From Clostridiales bacterium (GTDB lineage Bacteria > Bacillota > Clostridia > Oscillospirales > Oscillospiraceae), in the NCBI GenBank assembly GCA_014799505.1, contig JAAVHV010000007.1:83798-131254 (forward strand): DNA of 47,457 bases, written 5' to 3'. The stretch's first letter is position 1, and each line of letters begins with the position of its first letter. Below the pieces are notes generated by a model that saw only the letters and a program-made list of their open reading frames with translations, made no database searches and was not told the DNA's origin. Below, in pieces: positions 8,224-16,388 of the stretch. Both the position numbers and the translations under genes were made by a program.

Positions 8224-8258
8224 CCGGGAGGGCTGCCGCATCCCGGCAGCCCTCCCGG
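8224..8258 (+). terminator. Intercistronic hairpin between livJ and livH
   Basis: A perfect 14-base-pair G+C stem (8224-8237 with 8245-8258) with a 7-base loop and no real U-run (CCTTTCC). It more likely stabilises the livJ message or causes partial termination than ends the operon. Confidence 0.6.
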
Positions 8259-8291
8259 CCTTTCCAGAAATAAGAGACGAGGTGAGTACCC

Positions 8292-9176
8292 TTGCTGATC
8301 TTCCTCAACCACTTGATCAACGGCATCAGCCTGGGCAGCGTGTACGCCATCATCGCCCTGGGCTACACCATGGTGTACGGCATCGCCAAGATGCTGAACT
8401 TCGCCCACGGCGACGTCATCATGGTGGGTGCGTACATCTGCTTCTTCGCGATTTCCTCCTTCAATCTGCCCCCGGCTGTGGGGATCCTGCTGGCCATACT
8501 GGTGTGCACCATGCTGGGCATCGTCATCGAGCGGCTGGCCTATAAGCCCCTGCGGCAGGCCACCTCCCTGGCGGTACTCATCACCGCCATCGGTGTCAGC
8601 TACCTGCTGCAAAACGGGGCCCAGCTTTTGTGGACCTCCAACATCAAGATGTTCCCCTCCTTCTTCCCCGGCCAGCCCGTGGAGCTGTTCGGCGGGGAGC
8701 TGAAGATCACGGTGGCCTCCATTGTCACGGTGGCGGTGTGCGTGGTCATCATGCTGGCGCTGACCTGGTTCACCGGCCAAACCAAGGTGGGCAAGGCCAT
8801 GCGGGCCTGCTCCGAGGACAAGGGCGCGGCCCAGCTCATGGGCATTGACGTGAACACCACCATCTCCGTGACCTTTGCCATCGGCTCCGCCCTGGCCGCC
8901 GTCGCGGGTGTGCTGTTCTGCTCCGTCTACCCCAATCTGACCCCCACCACCGGCTCCATGCCGGGCATCAAGGCGTTTACCGCCGCCGTGTTCGGCGGCA
9001 TCGGCTCCATTCCCGGGGCGCTGCTGGGCGGCGTCCTGCTGGGCATGATCGAGATCTTCGCCAGCGCGTACATCTCCACCCAGCTGTCCAACGCCATCGT
9101 GTTCGCGGTACTCATCATCGTGCTGCTGGTGCGGCCTACCGGCCTGCTGGGCAAGCAGGTTCGCGAGAAAGTGTAG
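8292..9176 (+). CDS. livH: Branched-chain amino-acid ABC transporter permease LivH
   Basis: A 294-residue membrane permease of the LivH type with about eight hydrophobic helices. The opening FLNHLINGISLGSVYAIIALGYTMVYGIAKMLNFAHGD is diagnostic (the NFAHG motif). ACSEDKGAAQLMGIDVN is the cytoplasmic loop that contacts the ATPases, and FTAAVFGGIGSIPGALLGGVLLG is the conserved late segment. The start is a TTG at 8292, 5-6 bases after GAGGTGAG. The weak start plus the upstream hairpin fits lower dosage than livJ. Confidence 0.92.
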   Translation: MLIFLNHLINGISLGSVYAIIALGYTMVYGIAKMLNFAHGDVIMVGAYICFFAISSFNLPPAVGILLAILVCTMLGIVIERLAYKPLRQATSLAVLITAIGVSYLLQNGAQLLWTSNIKMFPSFFPGQPVELFGGELKITVASIVTVAVCVVIMLALTWFTGQTKVGKAMRACSEDKGAAQLMGIDVNTTISVTFAIGSALAAVAGVLFCSVYPNLTPTTGSMPGIKAFTAAVFGGIGSIPGALLGGVLLGMIEIFASAYISTQLSNAIVFAVLIIVLLVRPTGLLGKQVREKV

Positions 9177-9186
9177 GGGTGGCCTT

Positions 9187-10239
9187 ATGAAGAAATTTCA
9201 TCTGAGCAAGACCAATCAGGTCAACTTCGCCACCTACGGCATGGTCATCCTCGCGTTTGTCGTGATGCAGCTCATGGGAAGCGCCGGAATGCTGTCCTCC
9301 ACCATCCGGGGCCAGCTGGTGCCCATCTGCGCCTATGTGGTCATGGCGCTGAGCCTGAACCTGACCGTCGGCATCCTGGGCGAGCTGTCCCTGGGCCACG
9401 CCGGATTTATGAGCGTGGGGGCTTTCGCGGGGGCGGTGGCCGCGGCGGCGCTGCCCATCCCCTCCGACGCCTTGCGGCTGGGGGTGGCTATGCTCATCGG
9501 CGCGGTCCTGGCCGGTCTGGTGGGCGTGGTGGTAGGCGTGCCGGTGCTCCGGCTCAACGGCGACTATCTGGCCATTGTCACCCTGGCCTTCGGCCAGATC
9601 ATCAAATCCATCGTGGAGAACCTCTACATTGGCCTGGACGCCAAAGGGCTCCACGCCAGCTTCCTGGAGAACCGGATCACCTTTACCGACGGCGGGAAGA
9701 TGATTCTCAACGGCCCCATGGGAGTCAACGGCATCAATAAAATCTCCACCTTCACCGCCGGGTTCGTCCTGACCATGATCGTGCTGATCGTCATCTTCAA
9801 CCTGGTGAACAGCCGGGCCGGACGGGCCATCATGGCCCTGCGGGACAACCGCATCGCCGCCGAGAGCGTGGGCATCAACGTGACCAAGTACAAGCTGATG
9901 GCCTTCGTTACCTCCGCCGCTATGGCGGGGGCGGCGGGCACCCTGTTTGCTCTGGGACAGAACACCATCACCGCGTCCAAGTTTGACTTCAATATGTCCA
10001 TCCTGATCCTGGTGTTCGTGGTGCTGGGCGGGCAGGGAAAGATGTGGGGCTCCATCCTGGCGGCCACCTTCCTCACTGTCCTCCCCGAGACCCCCATCAT
10101 GCGGGAGCTGAAGGACTACCGGATGCTGGTGTATGCCCTGGTCATGATCCTGGTCATGCTGGCTACCAACAGCGATAAGCTCAAGGCCCTGATGGGCCGC
10201 ATTATCCCCAGACGAAAGGGGGCCGCGGACAATGGCTGA
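9187..10239 (+). CDS. livM: Branched-chain amino-acid ABC transporter permease LivM
   Basis: A 350-residue second permease. The core ALSLNLTVGILGELSLGHAGFMSVGAFAGA and VPVLRLNGDYLAIVTLAFGQI are hallmark LivM segments. RAGRAIMALRDNRIAAESVGINVTKYKLMAFVTSAAMAGAAG forms the ATPase coupling loop, and GGQGKMWGSILAATFLTVLPE is the last conserved region. It pairs with LivH to make the membrane channel. The start ATG at 9187 lies 10 bases after livH, and its end overlaps livG by 8 bases. Confidence 0.93.
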   Translation: MKKFHLSKTNQVNFATYGMVILAFVVMQLMGSAGMLSSTIRGQLVPICAYVVMALSLNLTVGILGELSLGHAGFMSVGAFAGAVAAAALPIPSDALRLGVAMLIGAVLAGLVGVVVGVPVLRLNGDYLAIVTLAFGQIIKSIVENLYIGLDAKGLHASFLENRITFTDGGKMILNGPMGVNGINKISTFTAGFVLTMIVLIVIFNLVNSRAGRAIMALRDNRIAAESVGINVTKYKLMAFVTSAAMAGAAGTLFALGQNTITASKFDFNMSILILVFVVLGGQGKMWGSILAATFLTVLPETPIMRELKDYRMLVYALVMILVMLATNSDKLKALMGRIIPRRKGAADNG

Positions 10240-11080
10240 GAAAAAGCAGTTTGAAAAGGGCAAAATGGTGCCCGTGCCCAGCGTGTCCATCATCCCGGAG
10301 CGGGATCTGGGCAAGGCCCCCATCCTGGAGTGCAGCCACTTAGGCATCGACTTCGGCGGGCTGACCGCCGTCAACGAGTTCAACATCACTGTGGGCCGCA
10401 CCGAGATCGCGGGGCTCATCGGCCCCAACGGCGCGGGCAAGACCACCGTGTTCAATCTGCTCACCAAGGTGTACCACCCCACCCGGGGTACCATCCTGGT
10501 GGATGGGATGGACACCCACGGCAAAACCCCCGCCCAGATCAACCGCATGGGCATCGCCCGCACCTTCCAGAACATCCGGCTGTTCAACAACCTGAGCGTG
10601 GAGGACAACGTGAAGATCGGCCTGCACAACCAGGAGAAATACTCCATGTTCTCCGGCGTCCTCCGGCTGCCCAAATACTGGAAGCGGGAGAAGGCCGCCC
10701 ACGAGCGGGCGCTGGAGCTGCTGTCCATCTTCGATATGCAGGATCTGGCGGACCACCAGGCCGGCTCCCTGCCCTACGGGGCCCAGCGGCGGCTGGAGAT
10801 CGTCCGGGCGCTGGCCACCAATCCGTCCCTGCTGCTGCTGGACGAGCCGGCGGCGGGCATGAACCCCTCCGAGACCGCCGAGCTGATGGAGAACATCGTC
10901 AAGATCCGGGACACCTTCCAGATCGCCATCATGCTCATCGAGCACGATATGAGCCTGGTCATGGGCATTTGCGAGGGCATCTGCGTGCTCAACTTCGGCC
11001 AGATCATCGCCAAGGGAACCGCGGAGGAGATCCAGTCCAACCCCACGGTCATCGAGGCCTATCTGGGCAAGCAGCAGTGA
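10232..11080 (+). CDS. livG: Branched-chain amino-acid ABC transporter ATPase LivG
   Basis: A 282-residue cytoplasmic ATPase. Walker A GPNGAGKT is at residues 64-71, the LivG insertion after IARTFQNIRLFNNLSVEDNVKIG is present, the ABC signature is SLPYGAQRRLEI, and Walker B is LLLLDEPAAGMNP with a later IEHDM switch His. Compared with usual LivG proteins (about 255 residues) it has an N-terminal extension of about 28 charged residues (MAEKKQFEKGKM onward). The gene overlaps livM by 8 bases. It energises transport together with LivF. Confidence 0.94.
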   Translation: MAEKKQFEKGKMVPVPSVSIIPERDLGKAPILECSHLGIDFGGLTAVNEFNITVGRTEIAGLIGPNGAGKTTVFNLLTKVYHPTRGTILVDGMDTHGKTPAQINRMGIARTFQNIRLFNNLSVEDNVKIGLHNQEKYSMFSGVLRLPKYWKREKAAHERALELLSIFDMQDLADHQAGSLPYGAQRRLEIVRALATNPSLLLLDEPAAGMNPSETAELMENIVKIRDTFQIAIMLIEHDMSLVMGICEGICVLNFGQIIAKGTAEEIQSNPTVIEAYLGKQQ

Positions 11081-11094
11081 GGAGGCGTGGTAAA

Positions 11095-11796
11095 ATGCTG
11101 AAAGTCAACGACATCAACGTCTACTACGGCGCCATCCACGCCATCAAAGGTGTATCTTTTGAGGTGAACGACGGCGAGATCGTCACCCTCATCGGCGCCA
11201 ACGGCGCGGGCAAGTCCACCATTCTGAACACGGTGTGCGGTCTGCTCCACTCCCGCACCGGCTCCATCGAGTTCCTAGACAAAAATCTGGCCGCCGTCCC
11301 CGCCCACAAGGTGGTGAAGCTGGGCATGGCCCACGTCCCCGAGGGGCGGCGCATCTTCCAGCAGATGACGGTGGAGGAAAACCTGGAGATGGGGGCGTAC
11401 ACCCAGGCCCGGGCCAGCGTCGATCCCAACCTGGAGCGGGTGTATGAGCAGTTTCCCCGGCTGAAGGAGCGGCGGCGTCAGGTGGCGGGCACCCTGTCCG
11501 GCGGAGAACAGCAGATGCTTGCCATGGGCCGGGGGCTCATGTCCAACCCCAAGCTGCTCATGCTGGACGAGCCGTCCATGGGTCTGGCCCCCATCCTGGT
11601 GGAGCAGATCTTTGACATCGTCCGCCAGCTCCACAAGGCGGGCACCACCATCCTGCTGGTGGAGCAGAATGCCCGGATGGCCCTGTCGGTGGCCGACCGG
11701 GGCTACGTGCTGGAGACGGGCAAGATCGTCGCCACCGGCACGGGAGACGAGCTGCTCCACGACGAGGCGGTCAAGAAGGCATATTTGGGTGGTTAA
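11095..11796 (+). CDS. livF: Branched-chain amino-acid ABC transporter ATPase LivF
   Basis: A 233-residue ATPase, normal LivF length. Walker A GANGAGKST is at residues 34-42, then HVPEGRRIFQQMTVEENLEMGAY, signature LSGGEQQMLAMGR, Walker B LLMLDEPSMGLAP and the switch region LVEQNA. The ATG at 11095 has a GGAGG site 14-10 bases upstream, just after the livG stop. It is the last gene of the operon and is followed by a strong terminator. Confidence 0.95.
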   Translation: MLKVNDINVYYGAIHAIKGVSFEVNDGEIVTLIGANGAGKSTILNTVCGLLHSRTGSIEFLDKNLAAVPAHKVVKLGMAHVPEGRRIFQQMTVEENLEMGAYTQARASVDPNLERVYEQFPRLKERRRQVAGTLSGGEQQMLAMGRGLMSNPKLLMLDEPSMGLAPILVEQIFDIVRQLHKAGTTILLVEQNARMALSVADRGYVLETGKIVATGTGDELLHDEAVKKAYLGG

Positions 11797-11805
11797 AAAA
11801 GTTTT

Positions 11806-11849
11806 GAAAGGGCCTGCGGCTGTATGCCGCAGGCCCTTTCTTGTTTTTA
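11806..11849 (+). terminator. liv operon terminator
   Basis: A perfect 15-base-pair stem (11806-11820 with 11826-11840, loop TGTAT) followed by TTGTTTTTA, directly after the livF stop. Confidence 0.9.
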
Positions 11850-11886
11850 TGCAAGTCAGGCGGGGCTGAGAGCAGGTCGCGTTCTC

Positions 11887-11904
11887 ACCCCTTGCCAAGT
11901 GGGG
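11887..11904 (+). promoter_or_regulatory. Imperfect dyad upstream of the LytTR gene
   Basis: CACCCCTT-GCC-AAGTGGGG forms a dyad with one extra base. Two loosely similar blocks (GTCGCGTT at 11876 and GCGGCATT near 11904) flank it at about one 28-base step. LytTR regulators bind paired sites and often control their own promoter, so this is a candidate autoregulatory site. I could not find a convincing -10/-35 pair here. Confidence 0.3.
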
Positions 11905-11950
11905 CGGCATTGTGTATGCTCAAGATGCAGCTGCAAAAGGAGTGAAGCTT

Positions 11951-12388
11951 ATGAAAGTGACCGTGGAGGAGTGCCCCGGCCTGGAACAGACCGAGGTGAC
12001 TGTCCGCTGTAAGAGGATGGACAGCCAGACGGCCCGGCTGGTGGAGCTGCTTCGGCTGTCCGACGCCCGGCTCACCGGGGAGAAGGACGGCGAAACCTGC
12101 ATCCTGGACGGGGCGGAGGTGCTCTATATCGACACGGTGGATCGGGGCACCTTCCTCTATACCGAGGATGGGGTGTACCAGACCCGTCTGCGCCTGTACG
12201 AGCTGGAGGAACAGCTCATTGGCTGGGATTTCATCCGGGTGAGCAAGTCGGCCATCGTGAATTTTGATCGGGTGAAGTCCCTGCGCCCCGACTTCGGCGG
12301 GCGGATGCGGCTCACCATGTCCAATGGCGAGGTGGTGGTGGCAAATCGCCAGTACGTCCCCGCCATCAAGGCAAAGCTAGGCTTATGA
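11951..12388 (+). CDS. LytTR DNA-binding regulator
   Basis: A 145-residue protein: about 45 N-terminal residues (VTVEECPGLEQTEVTVRCKR) and a LytTR DNA-binding domain (ILDGAEVLYIDTVDRGTFLYTEDGVYQTRLRLYELEEQL, FIRVSKSAIVNFDRVKSLRP, RMRLTMSNGEVVVANRQYVPAIKAKL). There is no receiver domain, so it is not a response regulator but a stand-alone LytTR regulatory-system protein. It is paired with a small membrane protein gene just downstream, which in relatives holds the regulator inactive. The ATG at 11951 follows AAGGAGTG. Confidence 0.88.
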   Translation: MKVTVEECPGLEQTEVTVRCKRMDSQTARLVELLRLSDARLTGEKDGETCILDGAEVLYIDTVDRGTFLYTEDGVYQTRLRLYELEEQLIGWDFIRVSKSAIVNFDRVKSLRPDFGGRMRLTMSNGEVVVANRQYVPAIKAKLGL

Positions 12389-12402
12389 AAGGAGTGTGTC
12401 CC

Positions 12403-12846
12403 ATGAAAAAGTTTTTGCAGATCGTCATCGCCATCAAAGAGAGGGCGTCATTGAGCTACACCGCCGCTATGTTCATTTATATGGTTTTTCTGTGGGTGTT
12501 TAAGCAGGAGGCGGCTCCGCTGTCCATGCTGTTTTCCCTGATGGTCGTGTGCGTGGCGGCGGGAACCATGCAGCTGGTGGCGTTCAGTGACCTGTTGTTC
12601 AAAAAGCTGGCCTACGGCTGGCGGCTGGTGGTCTTCGTGATCCCCTTTGGCGCGGTCCTCACCGCCTTTGCCGTGGGTTTTGGCTGGTTCCCCACAGGGG
12701 ACGTGGGGGCGTGGGTGGAATTCGGTGTGATTTTTATCGTTATTTTCCTGGCGATCACGGCGGGCATTGAGATCTATTACCGCCTGTCCGGACGGAAGTA
12801 CGACGACAAGCTGGACTGGTATCGCAGAAGCAGGGAAAAGGACTGA
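12403..12846 (+). CDS. DUF3021 membrane protein, partner of LytTR regulator
   Basis: A 147-residue protein with four membrane helices (about residues 15-35, 40-62, 72-94 and 105-128) and a charged C-terminal tail (RKYDDKLDWYRRSREKD). This matches DUF3021 proteins, which are encoded beside LytTR regulators in many Firmicutes and are thought to be membrane inhibitors or sensors. The ATG at 12403 is preferred because GGAGTG lies 6 bases upstream; an earlier ATG at 12385 overlaps the LytTR stop but has no ribosome site. Confidence 0.8.
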   Translation: MKKFLQIVIAIKERASLSYTAAMFIYMVFLWVFKQEAAPLSMLFSLMVVCVAAGTMQLVAFSDLLFKKLAYGWRLVVFVIPFGAVLTAFAVGFGWFPTGDVGAWVEFGVIFIVIFLAITAGIEIYYRLSGRKYDDKLDWYRRSREKD

Positions 12847-12873
12847 GGGGAGATCCCGAATGTCCCGGAATAG

Positions 12874-12915
12874 AACAGGCAGGCGCCGCTCCATCGCGGC
12901 GCCTGCTGTTTTTGT
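12874..12915. terminator. Bidirectional terminator between DUF3021 and DHHW genes
   Basis: GCAGGCGCCGC pairs with GCGGCGCCTGC around the loop TCCATC, extended by AACAG/CTGTT with a small bulge and followed by TTTTT. It serves the convergent genes on both sides. Confidence 0.75.
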
Positions 12916-12946
12916 GGGGTATATGGCCTGTCTGCGTTGGGGTATT

Positions 12947-14101
12947 TTACAGCCCCAGCTTGAACAGGTTCTTGTCGGTGTTGAAGTTGTTGGCCGAATA
13001 GAGTACCAGAACCTGGTCGATGCCGTTGTCCGCCACGTACTGCTTCAGCGACATATTGTTATAGCGCAGGTCGAACAGGTGGACTTCCTCAAATTCCTCC
13101 GCCAGGAAGGGGGCCAGGGAATCGGAGTAGGAGTCCCGGACGACCAGCAGCTTCCCGCCCTGGGCGTCCGGGTTTTTGATGACGCACAGGGGCTGGTTGC
13201 CGCCCAGGAAATAGGCGTATTTGTCCTTGACTTCCAGCTTTTCGGGGTGGTACATGGTGCTCTCGATGGGCTGGCCGTTGGGGTAGCCGGTGACGGTGAC
13301 GCGGCCCTTTGTCCCGCCCTCGGGGATCATGGTATAGATGCTGTCCGGCTTGATCCAGCCCGCCCCGGAGGCGGAGTAGGTGGTGCCGTAGAACGCGTCG
13401 GAGCACAAGGCCAGGGGATAATCGTAAATCCCGCCGCTGTCGCCCATGGCCTGCATCAGCGCCAGATAACCCACGTAGGCGCCCATAGTTGTCCAGTGGT
13501 GGTCGGTGCGGTAGAAAGAGCCGTTTTCGCGAGGATCGGAGTTTCCGCAGGTATCCTTCAGCACCCACGTTAAATCAATGAAATTTACATTTTCCCAACA
13601 CAGCTCTTTGGCCTGCTGGATGGTGGAATTGTCGTCCACATTGGGGGCGTTGGCGGGAAGCAGCCCCGACAACACCCAGCTCTTGTCCGGCACCAGGGAG
13701 AAATACACCGGTACGTCCACATTGCCTGCCAGTTTGTTCACAAAGCCCACCCGCTGGGCCAGATCCTCCGGGGAAATGGCGGTGAAGTGGGCGAACAGGG
13801 TCTGGCCATCCGTGCCGAAGTAGACGCTGTTGTTTTCCTGCTTGCCCAGGGCCCGCTCGGACAGGGCCTTGAGCTGGATCCATCCATCCCGCAGGGGGAA
13901 CTGATCGGTGACATAGTCCTCAAAGTCCTCCATGAACTCCCCGGAACGCAGGGTGCTGAGGGTGGGGACCTTGAACTGGGACAGGTAGCGGTTTTCCTGA
14001 TCGGAGAAGTCCCGGTCGGGCAGGATAAAATGGGCGATGCCGAAACCGAAGGTGAACAGGCAGAACAAAACCGTGATAAAAATGGAATATTTTTTGCTCA
14101 T
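12947..14101 (-). CDS. DHHW-family protein (AlgX/AlgJ-like partner of MBOAT)
   Basis: A 384-residue protein with one N-terminal membrane anchor (about residues 7-27) and an extracytoplasmic domain. The signature YRTDHHWTTMGAYVGY (DHHW motif, near residue 206) and the later VVRDSYSDSLAPFL resemble the SGNH-like fold of AlgJ/AlgX proteins that pass acetyl groups to exported glycans. It lies 12 bases after the MBOAT gene, with its AGGAGG site next to that stop. The acceptor (cell-wall polymer or exopolysaccharide) cannot be read from the sequence. Confidence 0.85.
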   Translation of the reverse strand: MSKKYSIFITVLFCLFTFGFGIAHFILPDRDFSDQENRYLSQFKVPTLSTLRSGEFMEDFEDYVTDQFPLRDGWIQLKALSERALGKQENNSVYFGTDGQTLFAHFTAISPEDLAQRVGFVNKLAGNVDVPVYFSLVPDKSWVLSGLLPANAPNVDDNSTIQQAKELCWENVNFIDLTWVLKDTCGNSDPRENGSFYRTDHHWTTMGAYVGYLALMQAMGDSGGIYDYPLALCSDAFYGTTYSASGAGWIKPDSIYTMIPEGGTKGRVTVTGYPNGQPIESTMYHPEKLEVKDKYAYFLGGNQPLCVIKNPDAQGGKLLVVRDSYSDSLAPFLAEEFEEVHLFDLRYNNMSLKQYVADNGIDQVLVLYSANNFNTDKNLFKLGL

Positions 14102-14113
14102 ACCGACACCTCC

Positions 14114-15547
14114 TTAAAATCTGAAGTACAGGAACGGGTTGTAGGTGCCGTCCACCAGATAGGCGGTGGTGAACACCAGACCCGCGATCATCAGCACCGG
14201 GAAGGCGATCTGACGCGCCCGCTCGGGGAGCTTCTTCCAGGTGTGCGCTGCCAGCGGCGTGGCCGCCACCATGGCGATGACCAGAATGGGCAGATAGTTG
14301 CGCAGATAGTAGAGGAACGCGCCGTCCAGCGCCCCCGCCCCAAAGCCGAACATGGCGGCCAGGTACGGCCCCATGGCGGAAAAATCCTCCACGGCGAAGA
14401 TGGCCCAGCCTACCACGGCGATCACCACGCCGTATACGTGGGTCAGCCAAACCGGGGCTTTGTCCAGCCACTTGCCCAGGAACAGCTTTTCAAGCCCAAT
14501 CCACACGAACCAGTATAAGCCCCAAATCAGGAAATTCCAGCTGGCCCCGTGCCAGATGCCGGTGGCCGCCCAGACCACCAGCAGGTTGCACACCATCCGG
14601 CCGCGGCTTACCCGGCTGCCGCCCAGGGGGAAGTAGAGGTACTCCCGGAACCAGCTGCCCAGGGAGATATGCCACCGCCGCCAGAACTCGCTGGCTGACT
14701 TGGAGAGATAGGGGTAGTTGAAGTTTTCCAAAAACTCGAAGCCCAGCATACGGCCCAGGCCGATGGCCATATCGGAGTAGCCGGAGAAGTCGAAGTAGAG
14801 CTGGAGGGAGAAGGCAATGATCCCCAGCCACGCGCCCAGGGTGGTGAGCTGTGCACCCGGGGTGGCGAGGTATACGTCCCACAGAGGGCCCAGGGCGTTG
14901 GCCAGCAGCACCTTCTTGCACGCGCCGACGGTGAAGCGCTGGACGCCGGAGGCGAACTTCTCAAAGGAGTGATCCCGGTGCTCCAGCTGCTCGTCCAGAT
15001 CCTTATACTTAATGATGGGCCCGGCGATGAGCTGGGGGAACAGGGTGACAAAGGTGCCGAAGGTGACGATGTTCTTCTGGCACCGGGCGTCCCCCCGGTA
15101 CACGTCGATGGTGTAGCTCATGGTCTGGAAGGTGTAGAAGGAGATGCCGATGGGCAGGGTGAAGGGGATGGAACCGCCCCCCGGCAGGGGTAGCTTTTCG
15201 ATGACGGGCAGGAAGCCCGCGCCCAGAGCGGCAAGGCTTCCGGCGATAAAGTTCCAATACTTGAAGAAGCCCAGCAGGAGCAGATTGAATACCACGGACG
15301 AGGCCACCGCCGCCCGTGCGCCTTTGTCATTTCCCTTGGCTTTGCAGCGGGTGACGATGCGCCCGTGGCTGTAGTCGATGGCGATGGACAGGAACATGAT
15401 GAGTACATACACCGGCTCGCCCCAGCCGTAGAAAATCAGGTTGACCACCAGCAGCACCAGGTTGCGCCACTTCAGCGGGGAGATGTAGTACAGCGTCAAT
15501 ACGACAGGGAAGTACAGGAACAGAAAAAACGGACTGGAAAAGATCAC
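14114..15547 (-). CDS. MBOAT-family O-acyltransferase (AlgI/DltB-like)
   Basis: A 477-residue polytopic membrane acyltransferase. It begins FSSPFFLFLYFPVVLTLYY and contains YTIDVYRGD, FPQLIAGPIIKYKDL, YFDFSGYSDMAIGLGRMLGF, WRRWHISLGSWFREYLYFPLGG and GIWHGASWNFLIWGLYW, in which the His of WHGA is the conserved catalytic residue. It should move an acyl group across the membrane for O-acylation of a surface glycan, handing over to the DHHW protein. The start is GTG at 15547, 6 bases after GAGGTGAG. Confidence 0.93.
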   Translation of the reverse strand: MIFSSPFFLFLYFPVVLTLYYISPLKWRNLVLLVVNLIFYGWGEPVYVLIMFLSIAIDYSHGRIVTRCKAKGNDKGARAAVASSVVFNLLLLGFFKYWNFIAGSLAALGAGFLPVIEKLPLPGGGSIPFTLPIGISFYTFQTMSYTIDVYRGDARCQKNIVTFGTFVTLFPQLIAGPIIKYKDLDEQLEHRDHSFEKFASGVQRFTVGACKKVLLANALGPLWDVYLATPGAQLTTLGAWLGIIAFSLQLYFDFSGYSDMAIGLGRMLGFEFLENFNYPYLSKSASEFWRRWHISLGSWFREYLYFPLGGSRVSRGRMVCNLLVVWAATGIWHGASWNFLIWGLYWFVWIGLEKLFLGKWLDKAPVWLTHVYGVVIAVVGWAIFAVEDFSAMGPYLAAMFGFGAGALDGAFLYYLRNYLPILVIAMVAATPLAAHTWKKLPERARQIAFPVLMIAGLVFTTAYLVDGTYNPFLYFRF

Positions 15548-15577
15548 GGGCGCTCACCTCACGGGATAAGTTAAGCT

Positions 15578-15599
15578 GCCCCGGCGCAAGCGCCGGGGC
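15578..15599. terminator. Hairpin between lipoprotein and MBOAT genes
   Basis: GCCCCGGCG (15578-15586) pairs perfectly with CGCCGGGGC (15591-15599) around CAAG. Without a good U-run on the minus strand it is more likely an mRNA-stabilising or partial-termination element inside the operon. Confidence 0.5.
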
Positions 15600-15607
15600 A
15601 AGTAAAT

Positions 15608-16357
15608 TTAGAATAAAGCATTGAACAGGGACACAATCTCGTCGCAGTTCTCATGGATGACCATCATAACGTAGTTTCCGTTGGAAACCACCCGGGAATT
15701 GTTGTCCCACATCTCGGTGGGGCCGGGATACCAGGCCCCGCCGGGGCCGTTCCCGTCGCCCACCATATAGTCGATCCGGGCCTGGAAGACCGCCTTTACC
15801 GCGGCCACATCTTCGCTGTTTTTGACCTGCACCAGACCGAATTCGCCGTTGTTCATAGACATCTGGCAGACATAGACCAGACACTGCTGGGTATCAATTC
15901 CGGTCAGGCCGGGATAGAAGCCGTCCAGCAGATCGTCGCTGGCCAGCCCCAGGAAGCCAAACTCATACTGGCTCGTCACGCTCTCATGGAACGCCGCCAG
16001 ATCTACCTGGTCGGCGGGCTCGGGGGTCGGCTCCGGCGTGGGCTCAGGGGTGGGGGTTGGTTCCGGCGTAGGTGTGGGAGCGGGGGTAGGGGCAGGGGTG
16101 GCCGACGGAGCCTCGGAGGGCGCCATGGCGGGCTCCGCAGAGGGTTCTGTGGAGGGCTCCTCGGACGGCTCCGCGCTGGGCTCGGCGGAGGGCTCGGGAA
16201 TGGGCTCCTGGGAAGGGGTTGGAGCGGGCCGGACGGACTCGGTGACCTCCGCCGGCTCGGAGGGGATCACGGTCTCGTTGGAATTGGTGCTGCTGCAGGC
16301 GCACAGCAGGAACAGCGCCATGGCGGCGGACAGGGTCAAAGCAAGGACGCGCTTCAT
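15608..16357 (-). CDS. DUF4358 lipoprotein with long Pro/Glu/Ser/Thr repeat linker
   Basis: A 249-residue protein. The signal MKRVLALTLSAAMALFLLCAC ends in a lipobox with Cys about 21. Residues about 43-115 are a low-complexity linker made of PSAEP, PSEEP, PTPAP and PTPEP repeats. The C-terminal about 130 residues are a DUF4358 domain (DLAAFHESV, GFYPGLTGID, FGLVQVKNSEDVAAVKAVFQARIDYM) that matches the neighbouring gene block by block. The linker is long enough to reach through much of the wall. Function unknown; the context points to envelope glycan modification. Confidence 0.82.
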   Translation of the reverse strand: MKRVLALTLSAAMALFLLCACSSTNSNETVIPSEPAEVTESVRPAPTPSQEPIPEPSAEPSAEPSEEPSTEPSAEPAMAPSEAPSATPAPTPAPTPTPEPTPTPEPTPEPTPEPADQVDLAAFHESVTSQYEFGFLGLASDDLLDGFYPGLTGIDTQQCLVYVCQMSMNNGEFGLVQVKNSEDVAAVKAVFQARIDYMVGDGNGPGGAWYPGPTEMWDNNSRVVSNGNYVMMVIHENCDEIVSLFNALF

Positions 16358-16388
16358 ATCTCTCTACACTCCTTAGTTATCATCAAAC

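Noticed and set aside
6933-8780. A 615-codon minus-strand frame opposite livJ and livH
   Set aside because: Pure antisense shadow of clear transporter genes; no ribosome site or family motif.
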